NCBI GenBank assembly: GCA_015680685.1
Contig: MNCI01015910.1
Coordinates: 2,052,331 to 2,116,330, forward strand
Direction of reading: 5' to 3'
DNA length: 64,000 nucleotides
DNA from: Gnetum montanum
Taxonomy: Eukaryota; Streptophyta; Gnetopsida; Gnetales; Gnetaceae
Of the stretch, positions 43,396-55,136 are shown piece by piece. The first letter of the stretch is position 1, and each line of letters begins with the position of its first letter. The translations under genes were made by a program, and so were the position numbers. The notes under the pieces were generated by a model. The model was not told where the DNA came from. It did not search any database and saw only the letters and a list, made by a program, of their open reading frames with translations.

Positions 43396-44018
43396 CTATT
43401 GCTAAAAGAATCAAGCTACAATAGAAGAGGTATAATTGGTGACGATTGTAGCTTCAGCCCATTTGGTACAATAGTCAATAATAATAATAATGTAAGACTT
43501 GTCATTGGAAATGGGAATTATGGATTCCATAAAATCCATTCTCTAAAGGTTGAAAGGTTCGAGTGGTTGAATTCATTTTTGAGCCTTTCCATCTTGGTTG
43601 TTATCCCTTAATCTTGTTGATATCACTCACATGAACAAAAAAAATAGTGGACATGCTTTAAAATCATAGGCAAAAAATATATTACCATTAAGATTTTAAT
43701 TGTCGTTCTTCTTACTATATAATGACATCCATAATGACCTTCATAAGCATCCTAAGGGATTCATAGCTAATCTTTGTTAGGTACAAACCATTGTACTAGG
43801 CCATCTATGTAGATTTTATAGAGGTTACCCTCTATCTCAATGTAATGTTTAAATTCATGGAGGATCTATTATTTTCTTGTATGGTTTCATTTTATAGGAA
43901 TCACCTATATGAGTAGGTAGGAGAGAAGTTCATTGTATTAGTTTATAACCCTTGGTGCTCAAACTTCAATTGTCTTAGCAAAAAGAAGCTCATTTGCGAA
44001 CTAATCAAATAAAAGCTT

Positions 44019-44219
44019 TTAATCTACCTTGTGGTCCCATCTTAATTGAGACAAATGATTAGCAACTAGATTCTTGATTTCTTTATTATCCACCATTATT
44101 AAATTAAAATCCTGTATGATCACCAACCATTGTATAGCATGGGGAATAACTGTTGACTTGTTCATGAGAAAGTGAATTACACTATGGTTAGTGTGCACAA
44201 AAATGGGGTATCCAAGCAC
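44019..44219 (-). pseudogene. Element C RNase H part
   Basis: Minus-strand frame with PIFVHTNHSVIHFLMNK, corresponding to the TDHxALxxL region, and EIKNLVANHLSQL, corresponding to the NxVADxLSRL motif. The key Asp is Asn in both (HTNH, VANH). Confidence 0.75.
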
Positions 44220-44453
44220 ATACTACTTGAATTTTTCAAGGGCATACACGACTATCACTAATTCCTTTTCTGTTGTGGTGTAATTAAGTTGTGTATCCAT
44301 AATGCTTCTACTTTGAAAATGGATGTAGTATGAATCCTTTTGATCATCTATATGTGTAAGTATTACTCCCTATGCATAATTGGATGCATCTATCATATTG
44401 TAGAATGATTTGGAATAGTCTAGCACATATAAAATCAATGTTTCTATGAGCTT

Positions 44454-45300
44454 CTACTTCAAGAGTTGGAATGTCCACTTGTATTCCTCAATCCATTCAA
44501 ATGTTCCGTTCTTCTTGGTAACCTTTACGAATGATTTTGTGATCTTTGAGAAGTTTTCAATACAATGCCTATCGTAATTGATATTCCCAAGAAATGACCT
44601 AACATCTTTGATAGTTTTTGATTGTTTGCTGATTCCTTGGATGACCCTTACCTTCTTAGGATCCATATTAATGTCTTTTTCTAAGATCCAGTGTCCTATT
44701 ATAATGCCCTCTTGGACCAGTAAATGACTCTTTTACTAGTTGAGCTACAAGTTAGTCTCCACACATAATTCAGCACCTACTCTAGATGGTCCAAAGCTTA
44801 TTAAAAATTAATACCATAGGTGGAGAAGCCATCCATAAAGACTTTCACATAATTGCTAATTTGTTGCTGATAAATGATGAGGACTAGGCATTGGAAGATT
44901 GTAGGAGCATTACATAGACCAAAAGGCATCTTTTGATATGCAAAAGCTCCCTAGGAATTTATAAATGTTGTTTTGGCTTGGTCTTTTGGAGTGATTTGGA
45001 TATGATTGTAGCCACTATACCCATCTAGAAAACTATAGTAGCTATGCCCTGCAATGGCATCCAACACTTGGTCCACAAATAGCAAGGAAAATGATCTTTG
45101 AAAGTGGCTATGTTTAGCAACTTGAGGTCTATACAGACTCTTCATTGACCTCCCTTCTTTAGTACAATGAGACATGGGATTACTCACTCACTGTTTGCCA
45201 CTAGATAAATGAATCTAGCCTTAAGAGGTTTCTCAACATCCTTTTTAACAACCTATTTTAGATGTTGATTTTGTTATTGTCTCTTGGGCTTGATGGAAGC
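44454..45300 (-). pseudogene. Element C reverse transcriptase
   Basis: From about 45187 down: LFVDQVLDAIAGHSYYSFLD and GYSGYNHIQITPKDQAKTTF; near 44940-44880 QKMPFGLCNAPTIFQ; near 44850 NYVKVFMDGFSTYG, where the YxDD-type motif reads MDGF. 44666-44454 gives VRSFLGNINYDRHCIENFSK. This is the Athila-type signature (FLDGYSGYNQI, PFGLCNAP). The same segment occurs in element D at 57902-58300. Confidence 0.85.
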
Positions 45301-47378
45301 ATTAGTGTATATTCCATGCTATCATATATGTGGATCTATCCTTGTTATCTCATTATAGGACTAGAAAAATGCTACTAGTCATTTTTTGACCACTTTCTGC
45401 AGCTTCTCTTTTTATTCTTTAGTAAGTTGGACATTTATAATTACCAGCTTTCCATTATCTAAAAACAAATATTTTAAAGATGCCAATCATGATTTTAGTT
45501 CTAAGAGCTCTAATTTAGAAGTTTCTAGAACTTCCAACTCTTTCTAATCTACTTTTATTTCTAAGATGCCAATCATGATTTTATTTTCTTTATTTTATCC
45601 ATCTTTTCCATGTACACACTTGTGAGGATCTTTGCTGATTCCATGCATATTATGGAGCTATAGCTATTATTTATAGTGAACCATTGGATACCTTTATGTT
45701 TTATGATTATGGCATACAGGCACCTCTAAATATTGGTGGATTCAACACACCTTCTACATGCTATAATAATTGTGCTCTTAATGACCCATTTATGCTATAT
45801 TAAATTTCACCTTATGTCATCGTACATGATGCATGAAACTCTCTGCTTCTCTATTTTACCAAATTCATTCTCTTTGGAGATTTTCAAGGAAAGGTTTCTG
45901 ATGCCCAGCTTGGCATTGATAATACTTAGCTAAGCCCTTCTCATAATCATTGGGAAGTTCTCCTTGCAATTGTTCATATGGATTACTAAAAAATTTGCTA
46001 GATATGACCACTCACTAGTAGTAGGCACAATGTCCTCTACCAATCCCAATGGAATAGTAATGGATTGGTCTACAAGTTTTAACCTAATATTGCAATTTTT
46101 TACGTAGAGGTGGGTTTCATATTTTGTAGACTTCTTGAGAAATCAAATTCATACTAAAACCTATGCCTAATAGAGCATTGCATGGATCATTTCCTGCAAT
46201 TTGTAAATAAATCAAGGACTTCCAAAATTAATTTTCTTTATCTAGTTTGTTATAGCATGGGTTAACATGAAAATTTCAACATTTTGAGGCTTTCAATTTG
46301 AAGGTAGCTTGCTAGACATTCCTTGGACAGTTTGAGTCCAATCCATAGCCACAGATGCCTATGATAGTTTAGGTGGACTATCATGCCTAAAGATTAGCTT
46401 TTTTCAAGGTATGTTCTTAGAACCTCCTAAATTATCATTAACTTCCAAGTTTACAACTCTTGTGGCATTCCATTATTGGGGCTGCAAAGGTATTTTACCA
46501 AATAATAAGGAAGTGGAGTTATGATGTGCATGCTATTGAGGATGATGAGAAATATATGTGGAAGGAGATTCAACATGTGGAATAGTAGGTTTATGCTATT
46601 CAAGAGGATAGTCATGATGAGAAGAAGTATGGACCATGGAGCCACTTGGTGACACAGGTTGTTAAACATAACAATTACATGGGTCTAGTTGATAGTAAGG
46701 TTACTACTACTGTGGTGGTACCATCCCCCACGACTATGGGTTTTGCAACTAATGATAGTAATCTTGACGTTGAGGTGGTATTCTAATTGGATAGTACTAC
46801 TATTGGTAGAACTATTTCTGGTAGTTTCCTTAAGGATAAGGTAACCTACTTGGTGATTATCTTATAGTGAGCTTTTTATTTAAAGCACAAATTCCAGATT
46901 CTTGTAAGTGTGATAGAATGAGGAAACATCCCTTAGAATGGTCATATTAACAAATGTCACACCATGTGTTATCTGTGTCTAAATCTGCAACGTCTTCTAC
47001 TATTGCCTTACCTTTTTAATGATGATAGTCCTTCACTATGTTCTTCTTCCTTCTCTTATCCTTGTTTCTACTTCCCTATTATTTTTTCTCCTCTACAATT
47101 TTAAGTACTTTTTGGAACTTCTCATCCAAGCCCCACATCTTATCTACCTTGGCTAATATCTTAGTAACAAATGTTTTAATCAACAAGGCCTTCTTTTACA
47201 CAACCTCCTCCAATGGTGCTTCCTTCTCTAGGTCATAGAGATTCACCTTTTTATTGCAGATGGAGGGATCTTTGTTGTACTCTTCTACACCTTCTCTTTT
47301 CTTTAACTCCTCTTCCTTCCTTGCTACCTTGTCAATGAGCCTTTAGATCTCATGAACCCTCATTTGTTATAGTCTTAT
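45301..47378 (-). pseudogene. Element C gag-pol linker and protease region
   Basis: Heavily broken coding remnant. Segments near 45660-45720 (RCLYAIIIKHKGIQWFT) match the same position in element D (RCLYAVAT...EGTQWLT). 46450-46870 is Pro/Tyr/Asn-rich like the C-terminal part of the element A gag. No protease active site could be read with confidence. Confidence 0.5.
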
Positions 47379-48700
47379 TTAGGCATAGACCCCAAGAGTC
47401 TCTCTAGTTTTATTTTTAAGCCCATCTATGATATGGCAAAGTTGCTCCCTCTGAAGGAAACCATGGCTTGGGCACTGGTGTAGCAAAAAATAGTACCTAC
47501 CCAAGGCTACATTAAGAGATTCATGATTACCTTGCTTCCACCCTTGAATTTGCTTCCTCAAGTTGGACATCCTTGAGTATGTTTGATGCTTATTAGTAAA
47601 TAACTCTAGCATCATACTTTATCTATAAATAGATTCCAACTCCAAGGATCAGTACTAACATTTAACTTTCTTTATGAGTATCCTAGGAATAACTTAAGCT
47701 TATACTAATTATTTTCAATGTTTTACAAGGCACAAGAATCATGGAAGGCTTGTATATGGTGCTATAGATCAGCATTATAATCTCCCTCAAATATATGAAT
47801 ATTGTTTATGTCAAGTTGTTTGATCTGACTATTGCTTTGATGCCTAGTAGGAATATGAACTATCTCATAGATGTTAATCATGCTTCTTGTAGTAAGCAAT
47901 GGTTCATCATAGTCATCTTGTTCATTGTGATCCTTGTCATGGCCATATCTCCTTTGATGTGTCTTGCTATGTATTCTTTCTTAATACCCATCTCCTTCTT
48001 ATTCCTGTCTATGTTCCCTTCTACCATCTCTATGATGGAATCATCTATCATCCCCACCTTACCTTCAATCATTTCCTCTTCAATCTCGATCACATTCTCC
48101 CTTGTTAGCACTGGATGATGAAGATGGAGAGTTAGGAGAGTTATGTCATCTTGTTCTCCTTCTCTGGCATCTTAACTATTCTCTTGCTTGGTAACTGGAA
48201 GACCACATAGCCTTGAGATTTCCCTAGTTCTAGGTCCACCTCTTCCCTTACCTTGGTTACTTTCCAAGGTCAAACATAATCATTAGTGAATTATGTTATC
48301 TTCACCAAAGAGAAGAGGATCTTTGCATTAATATCTCCATGAAGGATATTTACTATCCTCCAATTCAGATTGTGATATTGGTATGATCAGAATCTTTTTG
48401 CCCTTGGAGACCTGATGAAAAGCTTCCATGAGTTTATCATTTTGAAGTTGGACCTTCATATCTTAATAATCTCTAAAGAAGTAGTCTATCACTTGGTACT
48501 TCGGAGCAGTTGCTTCAAGTACCAACTTGATTAATGCTACCATGAACATTGATAGAATAGCTCGATCGAGTTGTAACACAATATTTCTCTTTAAGTCTCT
48601 CCATCACAGCTGCTCATCCTGGTGGAGGACAAAAGTGAAATCTTGATAATATGGATTTAGATGAATGTAGATAACCTTAGGCTATTAGGGTATTTCATCT
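47379..48700 (-). pseudogene. Element C gag
   Basis: Minus-strand gag with frameshifts. It starts near 48640 (QLWWRDLKRNIVLQLDRAI, matching element B), has an acidic/basic low-complexity part at 48111-47878 (ENVIEIEEEMIEGKVG, Met-rich), and ends at 47615-47379 with YSRMSNLRKQIQGWKQG, NHESLNVALGRYYFLLHQ and CPSHGFLQREQLCHIIDGL, the retrotransposon gag core. Confidence 0.75.
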
Positions 48701-48745
48701 GAGTTTTTCCTTATTTTTTCATGTTGCTTGGTAGAATCATTAGCC

Positions 48746-48766
48746 GGGGGGGTGGGGGGGGGGGGG
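48746..48766 (+). repeat. Poly-G tract
   Basis: Twenty G with one T at 48753, between the gag start and primer site of element C. On the coding (minus) strand it is poly-C, about 110 bp upstream of the gag start. It may form a G-quadruplex, or be a sequencing-prone homopolymer. Confidence 0.7.
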
Positions 48767-48934
48767 CTGTGTGGAATTAGCACTATGAGAAGAAGACATC
48801 TTTCAATTTATTCTTGTAGTGTTCTTTTAATAAAATATTATTATTTTTCTAATGATAATTTGTTTTATTTCTACAATGATATTTGTATGGTGTAATTATC
48901 TAGAATACTTAGTGCATAACAAGCAATAAGAAAT

Positions 48935-48952
48935 CCCTAGCAATAGCACCAA
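48935..48952 (-). other. Decayed primer binding site, element C
   Basis: Minus-strand TTGGTGCTATTGCTAGGG directly beside the LTR corresponds to TTGGCGCCGTTGCCGGGG. The differences are mostly C-to-T or G-to-A at CpG sites, as expected from long methylation. Confidence 0.75.
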
Positions 48953-49800
48953 TGATGAGCAATGAGTGTTTCCTATGCCCAACCATACATATCACAAGCA
49001 TATACGTGTGATCCGGGCAACTTTTGTAGATCTTGAGACTATTGATATCCTAGATAACTATACGTTAGGTATTGGTTTCTATCTTCTCAATCATTACTTA
49101 TGTTAGTTTGGTTAGCATGGTTAAGTATGAATGAGGCATAGGATATTTTTATTTTTTTATTATATTTAGTTTTATGATTAAAATACTAAAATGAAGAAGG
49201 GATAAAGATATTAATTTCTAATCTAATTATGAAAATAAAATTAGACTAATCTATCCTAAGTGTAGAGTATCCATTCCCACTTTCAGTACCCATCTTAAAC
49301 CTATACTAATGTTGTTGGGTTAACAAGTGTTTACTACTATGCATACTAGGTATTAACTATTGTAATTATCGTGCTCAAAGTAGTTGTACTCATACTATTA
49401 TTAAATAAAATATTAATTTCCTAAGTACATGAAAGTAAAAACGCATCTACAATAAAGTACTAAAAAGGAACTAAATACTAGTCCAAGTGCTACAATAGAA
49501 GCAATTAATATCAATTTTATTTTTGTTCATGAAGTGCATCTAGGTACAATGATACTTGAATAAAACTATGTTCAATCAACTCACTTTATACTGCAAGATT
49601 CAAAGGAAATTTTGACTAAGTCCTATGAAAGCATCCTACAATATCTTTTCTACACAAATGACCAACAATGCCATAAATGTGAATGGTGTGCACATTTATA
49701 TAGGCTTTGAGTGTATCAATGTTGATGCATATGTCTCAATGCATTAAAGGCTACGTTGATAGTGCTATGTCAACATAGATGACCAACAAATACTTCTTTA
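48953..49800 (-). mobile_element. 5' LTR of element C
   Basis: 848 bp, TGATGAGCAATGAGTG at the left and a decayed CTTTA at the right, where TATA-like TATATAGG (49697-49704) and flanks align with 36655-37515. TTATT follows directly. Confidence 0.88.
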
Positions 49801-49959
49801 TTATTTTTATGATTCAAGTAGAATATTAAGAATTGATATATTACTTCAGCTTTCAATCCTAATGAATTAGGTTGTAATAAAAGTATTGCATATGGAACTT
49901 GAGTTTTCACCTTGAATTTATCCAACAAAAACTATGTTTAAGGTTTTAAATTTTTTTCC

Positions 49960-51070
49960 ATGATTTCTAAGTAAGACTTGGGTTGCCTAAAATTACACAT
50001 CTATAAAGTATTCTAGCTTATACAAATTTTTGAAAAAGATATTCTCAAATTATCCAAGTTCAAATATTATAATTGCTATATTTGTTCTTCATTGTCTATA
50101 TATCCTTTTAATAATTTGTAACTCATTATGATATACAATGCTTTCACTTATAATTTTGAAAGCATTATATTTCCAAATATTTAAATGTATCGACAATCTT
50201 AAGTTTTTTTTATTTAGCTAAAAAATATAATCTCTCTTATTAGTTCTATAAAGTAGCATTTTTATTTTGCTAATATTTATCTTTATTTTTGTATATTCAT
50301 AGAAATCTTATAATTGATGTAAAATTGGTTTTAACTTTGTTTTTTAGTACTACATCATCTACAAAGATTAAAAGTCATATACATTATTAATTCACTTTAA
50401 CAATATGATATGGAGGCACCTCTTTAATCTACTTTTCTAGTTCATTAATAAAAATATCAAACAATGTTGATGAAAGAGGAAAATCTTGCTTTACTCTTAT
50501 ATTGCTATAAAATTGATAGGATTACATGGTTTCTTCATATTTTAATTCAAAAGTTATTTTTGTATATAAATTTTGGATGACATTGAGTAAATCTTAAAAA
50601 AAAAACAACTTTAAGTATGATAAATATTCTCTATGATTGTTCTTTCACAATAGAGTCAAATACTTTAGCAAAATCAACAAAGAAAATAAATATTTTATAT
50701 TGTAGAGTGTTTTTTTCTAAATCTTGTTTGCAAAATTGCACGTAAATTATTCTATTTTCCAAGATCTAAATTTTTTTCCAAAATGGTACATAACAATTTT
50801 GCAAATAAGTTATTGATCATGATCAATTTATAATTATTTAAATCTAAATTTTCTCATTTTTTAAAAAAAGCATAACAACTCTAGTGATTATCCACTATCT
50901 AGTCAAACTATTTTGAAGTCTTTCATTAAGTAGTTTTCAAGTATTTATCTAAACTAACTCTCCACTACAATTTAATAATCTAGTAGATAATTCTTTTTCA
51001 TTTACTGCTTTTTCCATAAGATAAATTTTCAATTCCTTTCACTACTTTATCATAGTAAGTTATAAAATTT
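49960..51070 (-). pseudogene. L1-type LINE reverse transcriptase remnant
   Basis: Minus-strand fragment near 50500-50330: RVKQDFPLSSTLFDIFINEL, then about 30 codons on LLIFVDDVVL. These match the QGCPLSPTLFxxYIxEL and YADD blocks of non-LTR reverse transcriptases. The YADD motif reads FVDD. Many stops elsewhere. Confidence 0.65.
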
Positions 51071-51377
51071 TTGAGAGCATAAAACTAGTTATGTTATTTG
51101 CCTTATGATGAATCAGATATAGGTTGGTAAAATAATTCTAATTTCATGGTATTGTTAGAAAAATATATATTTTTAGGTAGTTAGTTTGATGTGAAAGGGG
51201 GTATTGGTGATATTTTAATTTATTTATTATTGGTTACCATGCATTTTTTTGTATAGTTTGAAAACTTTAAAAGTAGGATAATTTTCTTAGAATAAGGGGT
51301 ATGCAATTTAGTTTATTTGGATGGTATGGGTATTGTATGTTAGTTTGCATGGGGGCTACATGTATTCTAGATTGGTT

Positions 51378-51405
51378 GGGGGGAGGAGGAGGGGTGTGGG
51401 GGGGA
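51378..51405 (+). repeat. G-rich tract
   Basis: GGTTGGGGGGAGGAGGAGGG followed by TGTGGGGGGG. Four or more G runs within 30 bp fit the G-quadruplex pattern. It lies just beside the 3' end of the minus-strand SINE. Confidence 0.6.
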
Positions 51406-51411
51406 ACCTAA

Positions 51412-51538
51412 CCTAAGTAAAACATAGGTATATCCCAAGATTTATAGAAGTTTATAACTTAGTGCTACTTAGTAAAGTCAAACCTATGACATGTGGTTAT
51501 GAGGCCAAGACCCATACCACTAAACTAACACCTCATTG
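51412..51538 (-). repeat. tRNA-derived SINE, best-preserved copy
   Basis: On the minus strand from about 51538: GAGGTGTTAGTTTAGTGG carries an A box (TAGTTTAGTGG), CATAGGTTTGACTTT a B box about 45 bp on. The tail CTTGGGATATACCTATGTTT matches the repeats at 7068-7240 and 30570-30712. Confidence 0.7.
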
Positions 51539-51708
51539 TTAGTTTAGTTTATATGAGGAATTCTTACTATAATTTATATAGGGCATAACAAGTGAGGTGT
51601 TTTTGTTTTTTCTCTAAAAATTATAGTTAGAATGAGCAATCATAGATTCATAAAATAATTCAAATTTTTTGATTTATAAGTTATTTGTTCAATTCAAGGA
51701 TTTATTCA

Positions 51709-51884
51709 GGTCTACCTAGGACATGCTCCTAGGCTATCAACATCGCAACTACAAAGGGGATGCTAGCAAAGGGCTTTAAGCCTAGCACCTGTGAGTATAA
51801 AGTTTTGCGAGATAACCAACTAGGCATAACTTTGTGAAATAATTGTATAAAGTTATATGAGCTAACCAACTGGCTAACAACTCA
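51709..51884 (-). repeat. tRNA-derived SINE with duplicated head
   Basis: On the minus strand: GAGTTGTTAGCCAGTTGGTTAGCTC (A-box type, split here as TAGCCAGTTGGTTAGCTC) is followed about 50 bp later by a second CCTAGTTGGTTATCTCG head and then CAGGTGCTAGGCTTAAAGCCC as a B-box type. The end (CCTAGGAGCATGTCCTAGG) recurs near 30296-30335. Confidence 0.55.
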
Positions 51885-52124
51885 TGCTCACTATATTTAT
51901 GTTTTGTTATTAATGGGTTAATTATCTAATTTAGGGATTTTGTGGGAGGTTTGATATTACCTTGATGTTATTATAAAGTTTGTAGAAGCTTAGAGTTTTT
52001 TTGTTTCCTTTTTGAAGATATAGAGTAGTTAGAACCACTAGAATTAGGAATTTTTATAGGAGAATGACTCTTATTTGGTATTATTATAAGGGGTATATTA
52101 TAGTTTATAAGAATGTTGGACTTA

Positions 52125-52142
52125 TATATATATATATATATG
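52125..52142. repeat. TA microsatellite
   Basis: About nine TA units within an AT-rich region between two LINE parts. Confidence 0.7.
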
Positions 52143-52639
52143 AAAAATAAAAATTTAGAGTACAAAAACAAAGGAGTGCTATAGAGAGAAGAAGCTCCAA
52201 ATAAATAAAAATAAAAGGCCTAACTATTTTGGGAATGTCCTTTTAGATTTTCATTCTTACAACCAGTCTTGAAAAACCTTCCCTTTGGGGTAGAAAATAA
52301 GACATTCCATGAAAATATCAACATTAAGTGGAGGGGGAGCAAGCCCCCTCCCTATCAATAAAATCAACATTATCAAAAGATATTATCTCCATAGCTTGAC
52401 TAATAGTTGTAAATGAATTATTAGTAGTTAAAATATCTTGAACATATTTATTCTAAAGATTTGGCATGTAATCACTAGTAGATAGACTTCATTGATGTTT
52501 TTTATTATGAAAAAACAAAATGAAAATCATCTAAATCAACAATAGGATTTTATGAAACCTGAGGAACATATATTTGTTTCCTCTTATTAATTGAAGAAGT
52601 TTTTGAAATTGATTTCATCAAAACCCTCTTTGCCTATAC

Positions 52640-53475
52640 ATTCTATTGAATAGCAATAAAAGAAAGAGGTAGGCTAACTATTGAAATATCAGTAGAAAAA
52701 ATTATCCCACAATTTGCAGCATCTATAGAAAAAACCTTAGCATGATCTATACCATTTGTAGAAGAAACCTTAGTAGCATTTACAGTAGCTTGTTGTTGAT
52801 GTGCTTGTATTGCCTTTTTTTGCAGCATAAAAGGACATGAATCAAGCATGTGATCCTCTTGATGAAAATAGTGACATGACTTTGGAATATTGTAATAAAA
52901 AACCTTTTGTGCATAATTAATTCCACCAACATGAAAAGGAATTATGAAGTAATATCCACTTCAATCATATATCGAATTCTATGAAAACCATTAGCTACAA
53001 CAAGCATTTCAAAATGCTTGATTAGCCTAATACGAGAGATAATATTCCTTTTAAATTTTTTTAAAATTAATAGGAGATTCTATAATTCAACAAAATAAAA
53101 AAAATTTAAATTCAAAAGATACTAAATTAAAAGAAGGAGTTCACTTTTGAATAATCAATAAAGCATGATGATGATTGAAAGCACCAATATCAAGGGCCTT
53201 AGAAACCATCATTTAATCAACAAATTCTACTAGCAAAAATGAGTTTAAAAAATAATGAGCATGGATAGCATCTAAACCTCCAACTTTCTAAACCAAATTT
53301 AAATGATATAAAAAACTTGAGAAATGAGGTAAATAATCTAGAATTTGTATGAAAACATACCTTGCAAAAATTTCCTAGGTAATAAAATCATATAAATCAT
53401 CAAAAAATTTGTAGAAAGACAAAGAAGTAGTGGTCTCACTTAAAGGATTACCTATTGAATATGGTGGCATTGTAT
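52640..53475 (-). pseudogene. L1 LINE ORF1 remnant (DUF4283 and zinc knuckle)
   Basis: Read from 53470 down in shifting frames: SLSFYKFFDDLYDF, VSKALDIGAFNHHHALLIIQ, KWTPSFN, then KSCHYFHQEDHMLDSC at about 52875-52834. The knuckle has one Cys changed (CX2F...). 52849-52643 stays open for 68 codons. Same type as 33300-34010. Probably the 5' part of the LINE whose reverse transcriptase is 49960-51070. Confidence 0.65.
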
Positions 53476-54174
53476 GTAATATTAATGCTAAACCCCTTAC
53501 TACCTTGGATCAACGCTAAAAACCTTACTGCTAAAAACCTTGCCACTGAAAACTAGCACATAGCTAGTTATATGTTATAGTTTATACATGACATATCTTG
53601 TATGGATTTTAGTTTTTTTAAACAAAGATAATAGATCAACTGTACTTGCTATATGTGGTGTTTTATTATGCCTACGATGGTAGGTTTAAGATTGTATGTA
53701 AAGGGGTAGTTTATATGGGGGTTGCATGTATTTTAGTTTAGTTTATAAATGGAATACATAGTGTATTTTATATAGGGGGTAGCATGTTAGGCTTTTGTTT
53801 TTTTCTTTTTTAAATAATAGTAAAAAAAAGTAGATGTAGGTTAATAGAATAGTTCTAATTTTATTTATATTTTTTTACTCATAGATTATCTATTCAATTC
53901 AATGATTTGTTTAGGGGCTATGGGCATTACCTTGTTATTGTTATAAGCGACATATATTATAGTGTTAGTTTTTTTTTTAAAAAGGTAGTAGTTAGAACTA
54001 GTAGAATTTATTTATGTTTTCTCATTTTTAAAGAGAAATAGTAGTTAAAACAACTAGAGATAGGTTTGTAGAATAGTTAAAAGTATATTTATATTTTTTT
54101 ATTATTGTATTAATTTTTTAATTTAGGGATTTTTGTTGGAAGGTGTGGATATTACATTGGTCTTATTATTAGCC
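53476..54174. other. Unassigned AT-rich spacer
   Basis: Contains short repeats of CTAAAAACCTT (53500-53560). No gene recognised. Confidence 0.4.
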
Positions 54175-54740
54175 TAGTCTTAAACATATCAGAAATGTTT
54201 CTTCTCAATGTCCTCTTTGTAGAAGTGAAGACTTATTTTCTCATGTATTTTTTGAGTGTCTTATTGCTCAGCATGCTTGAAATAGACATTCAGAATTTGT
54301 AACAACTTGCAACCAAGCATATATGAATTCTTTCTCAGTGATCAACTTGCTTTGTCTACTTCATTTTTTTTGCATTTGGAATTGTCTTCGATTCCTTGTT
54401 CTCTACTTTATTTAGAAGCTTTGGTGTGCAATTATTTTCTAGTAGCAAAAGCATAACTATGACCTCTCTTTAGGTTTCAAATACTATATTCTCAAAGATG
54501 TTAATTTTAGCTACAACTTTAAGCAAAAAAGCTCCTAGTGAAAGCTGAACAATTAATTTGTTTTCTACACTATTAATTTCTTTTTATTTTGAAAGCTCAA
54601 GGATGGAAAGCTTTTAGCTTTTGTGCTATTTGTTGTTTATATCTAATTAATATATTATTTTTTATTTAGAGAGAGTTTTCTCCTTCTCTTATAAAAAACC
54701 CTTTAGTAAGAAGTAAAAACCCATAAGCATAAATCAATTT
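54175..54740 (+). pseudogene. L1 LINE 3' end with zinc-finger domain
   Basis: Plus strand 54185-54300 reads HIRNVSSQCPLCRSEDLFSH and VFFECLIAQHA, the zf-RVT pattern (CPLC...H...C) found after plant L1 reverse transcriptases. 54510-54728 is the 3' region shared with 31190-31410. Confidence 0.65.
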
Positions 54741-55136
54741 TATTAAGGAAGTACATTAGGATAGTGGCCTACCTAGAATTTAATTTTATTGATGTGTTTG
54801 GAATATTTGACAATGTTGAATTTAATCCTTGGTTTACTAAAATTGAAGTTATCATTCTCAAGATATCACTATTTTAGTTTGCTAGAAATCTTGAAAAAGT
54901 TTTGGCATTTGAACTGTATGACTATGATGAGTGATTCTCATATATGATTTTAGTATATACATGTGCAGTGCAATTAATAAGGATCCTATAGGTTTAAACA
55001 AAATTTGATTGAGTTTTTATGTGCCTGTTATGAGTATTTGAATCTTGAATGTATTAGTTAAGAGGAAAAATGAACTTATGAAAATGATTAGGAAAAAAAT
55101 TAAAAATCAATTTAAAAAGTAAGTTGGTTAAGTCTA
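54741..55136. other. Unassigned spacer
   Basis: No element or gene identified; several short open stretches only. Confidence 0.35.

Larger units (their letters stand above)
36655..49800 (-). mobile_element. Full-length Athila/Tat-like Ty3 element C
   Basis: A 13,146-bp element bounded by TTATT target duplications (36650-36654, 49801-49805). LTRs are 36655-37515 and 48953-49800. Gag, reverse transcriptase, RNase H and integrase follow on the minus strand in Ty3 order. All reading frames are broken and the LTRs are strongly diverged (by eye well above 15%), so insertion is old. CpG has largely been lost, for example in the primer site. It carries an extra block (37740-41130) not seen in relatives A and D. 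Confidence 0.9.

Noticed and set aside
47795-48118. Plus-strand 107-codon hydrophobic frame
   Set aside because: It is antisense to the element C gag; the hydrophobic look comes from the complement of Glu/Met/Lys-rich codons.
51709-51884. Functional tRNA genes
   Set aside because: tRNA-like A and B boxes are present but the cloverleaf stems do not pair, and the heads are duplicated and followed by SINE-type bodies.
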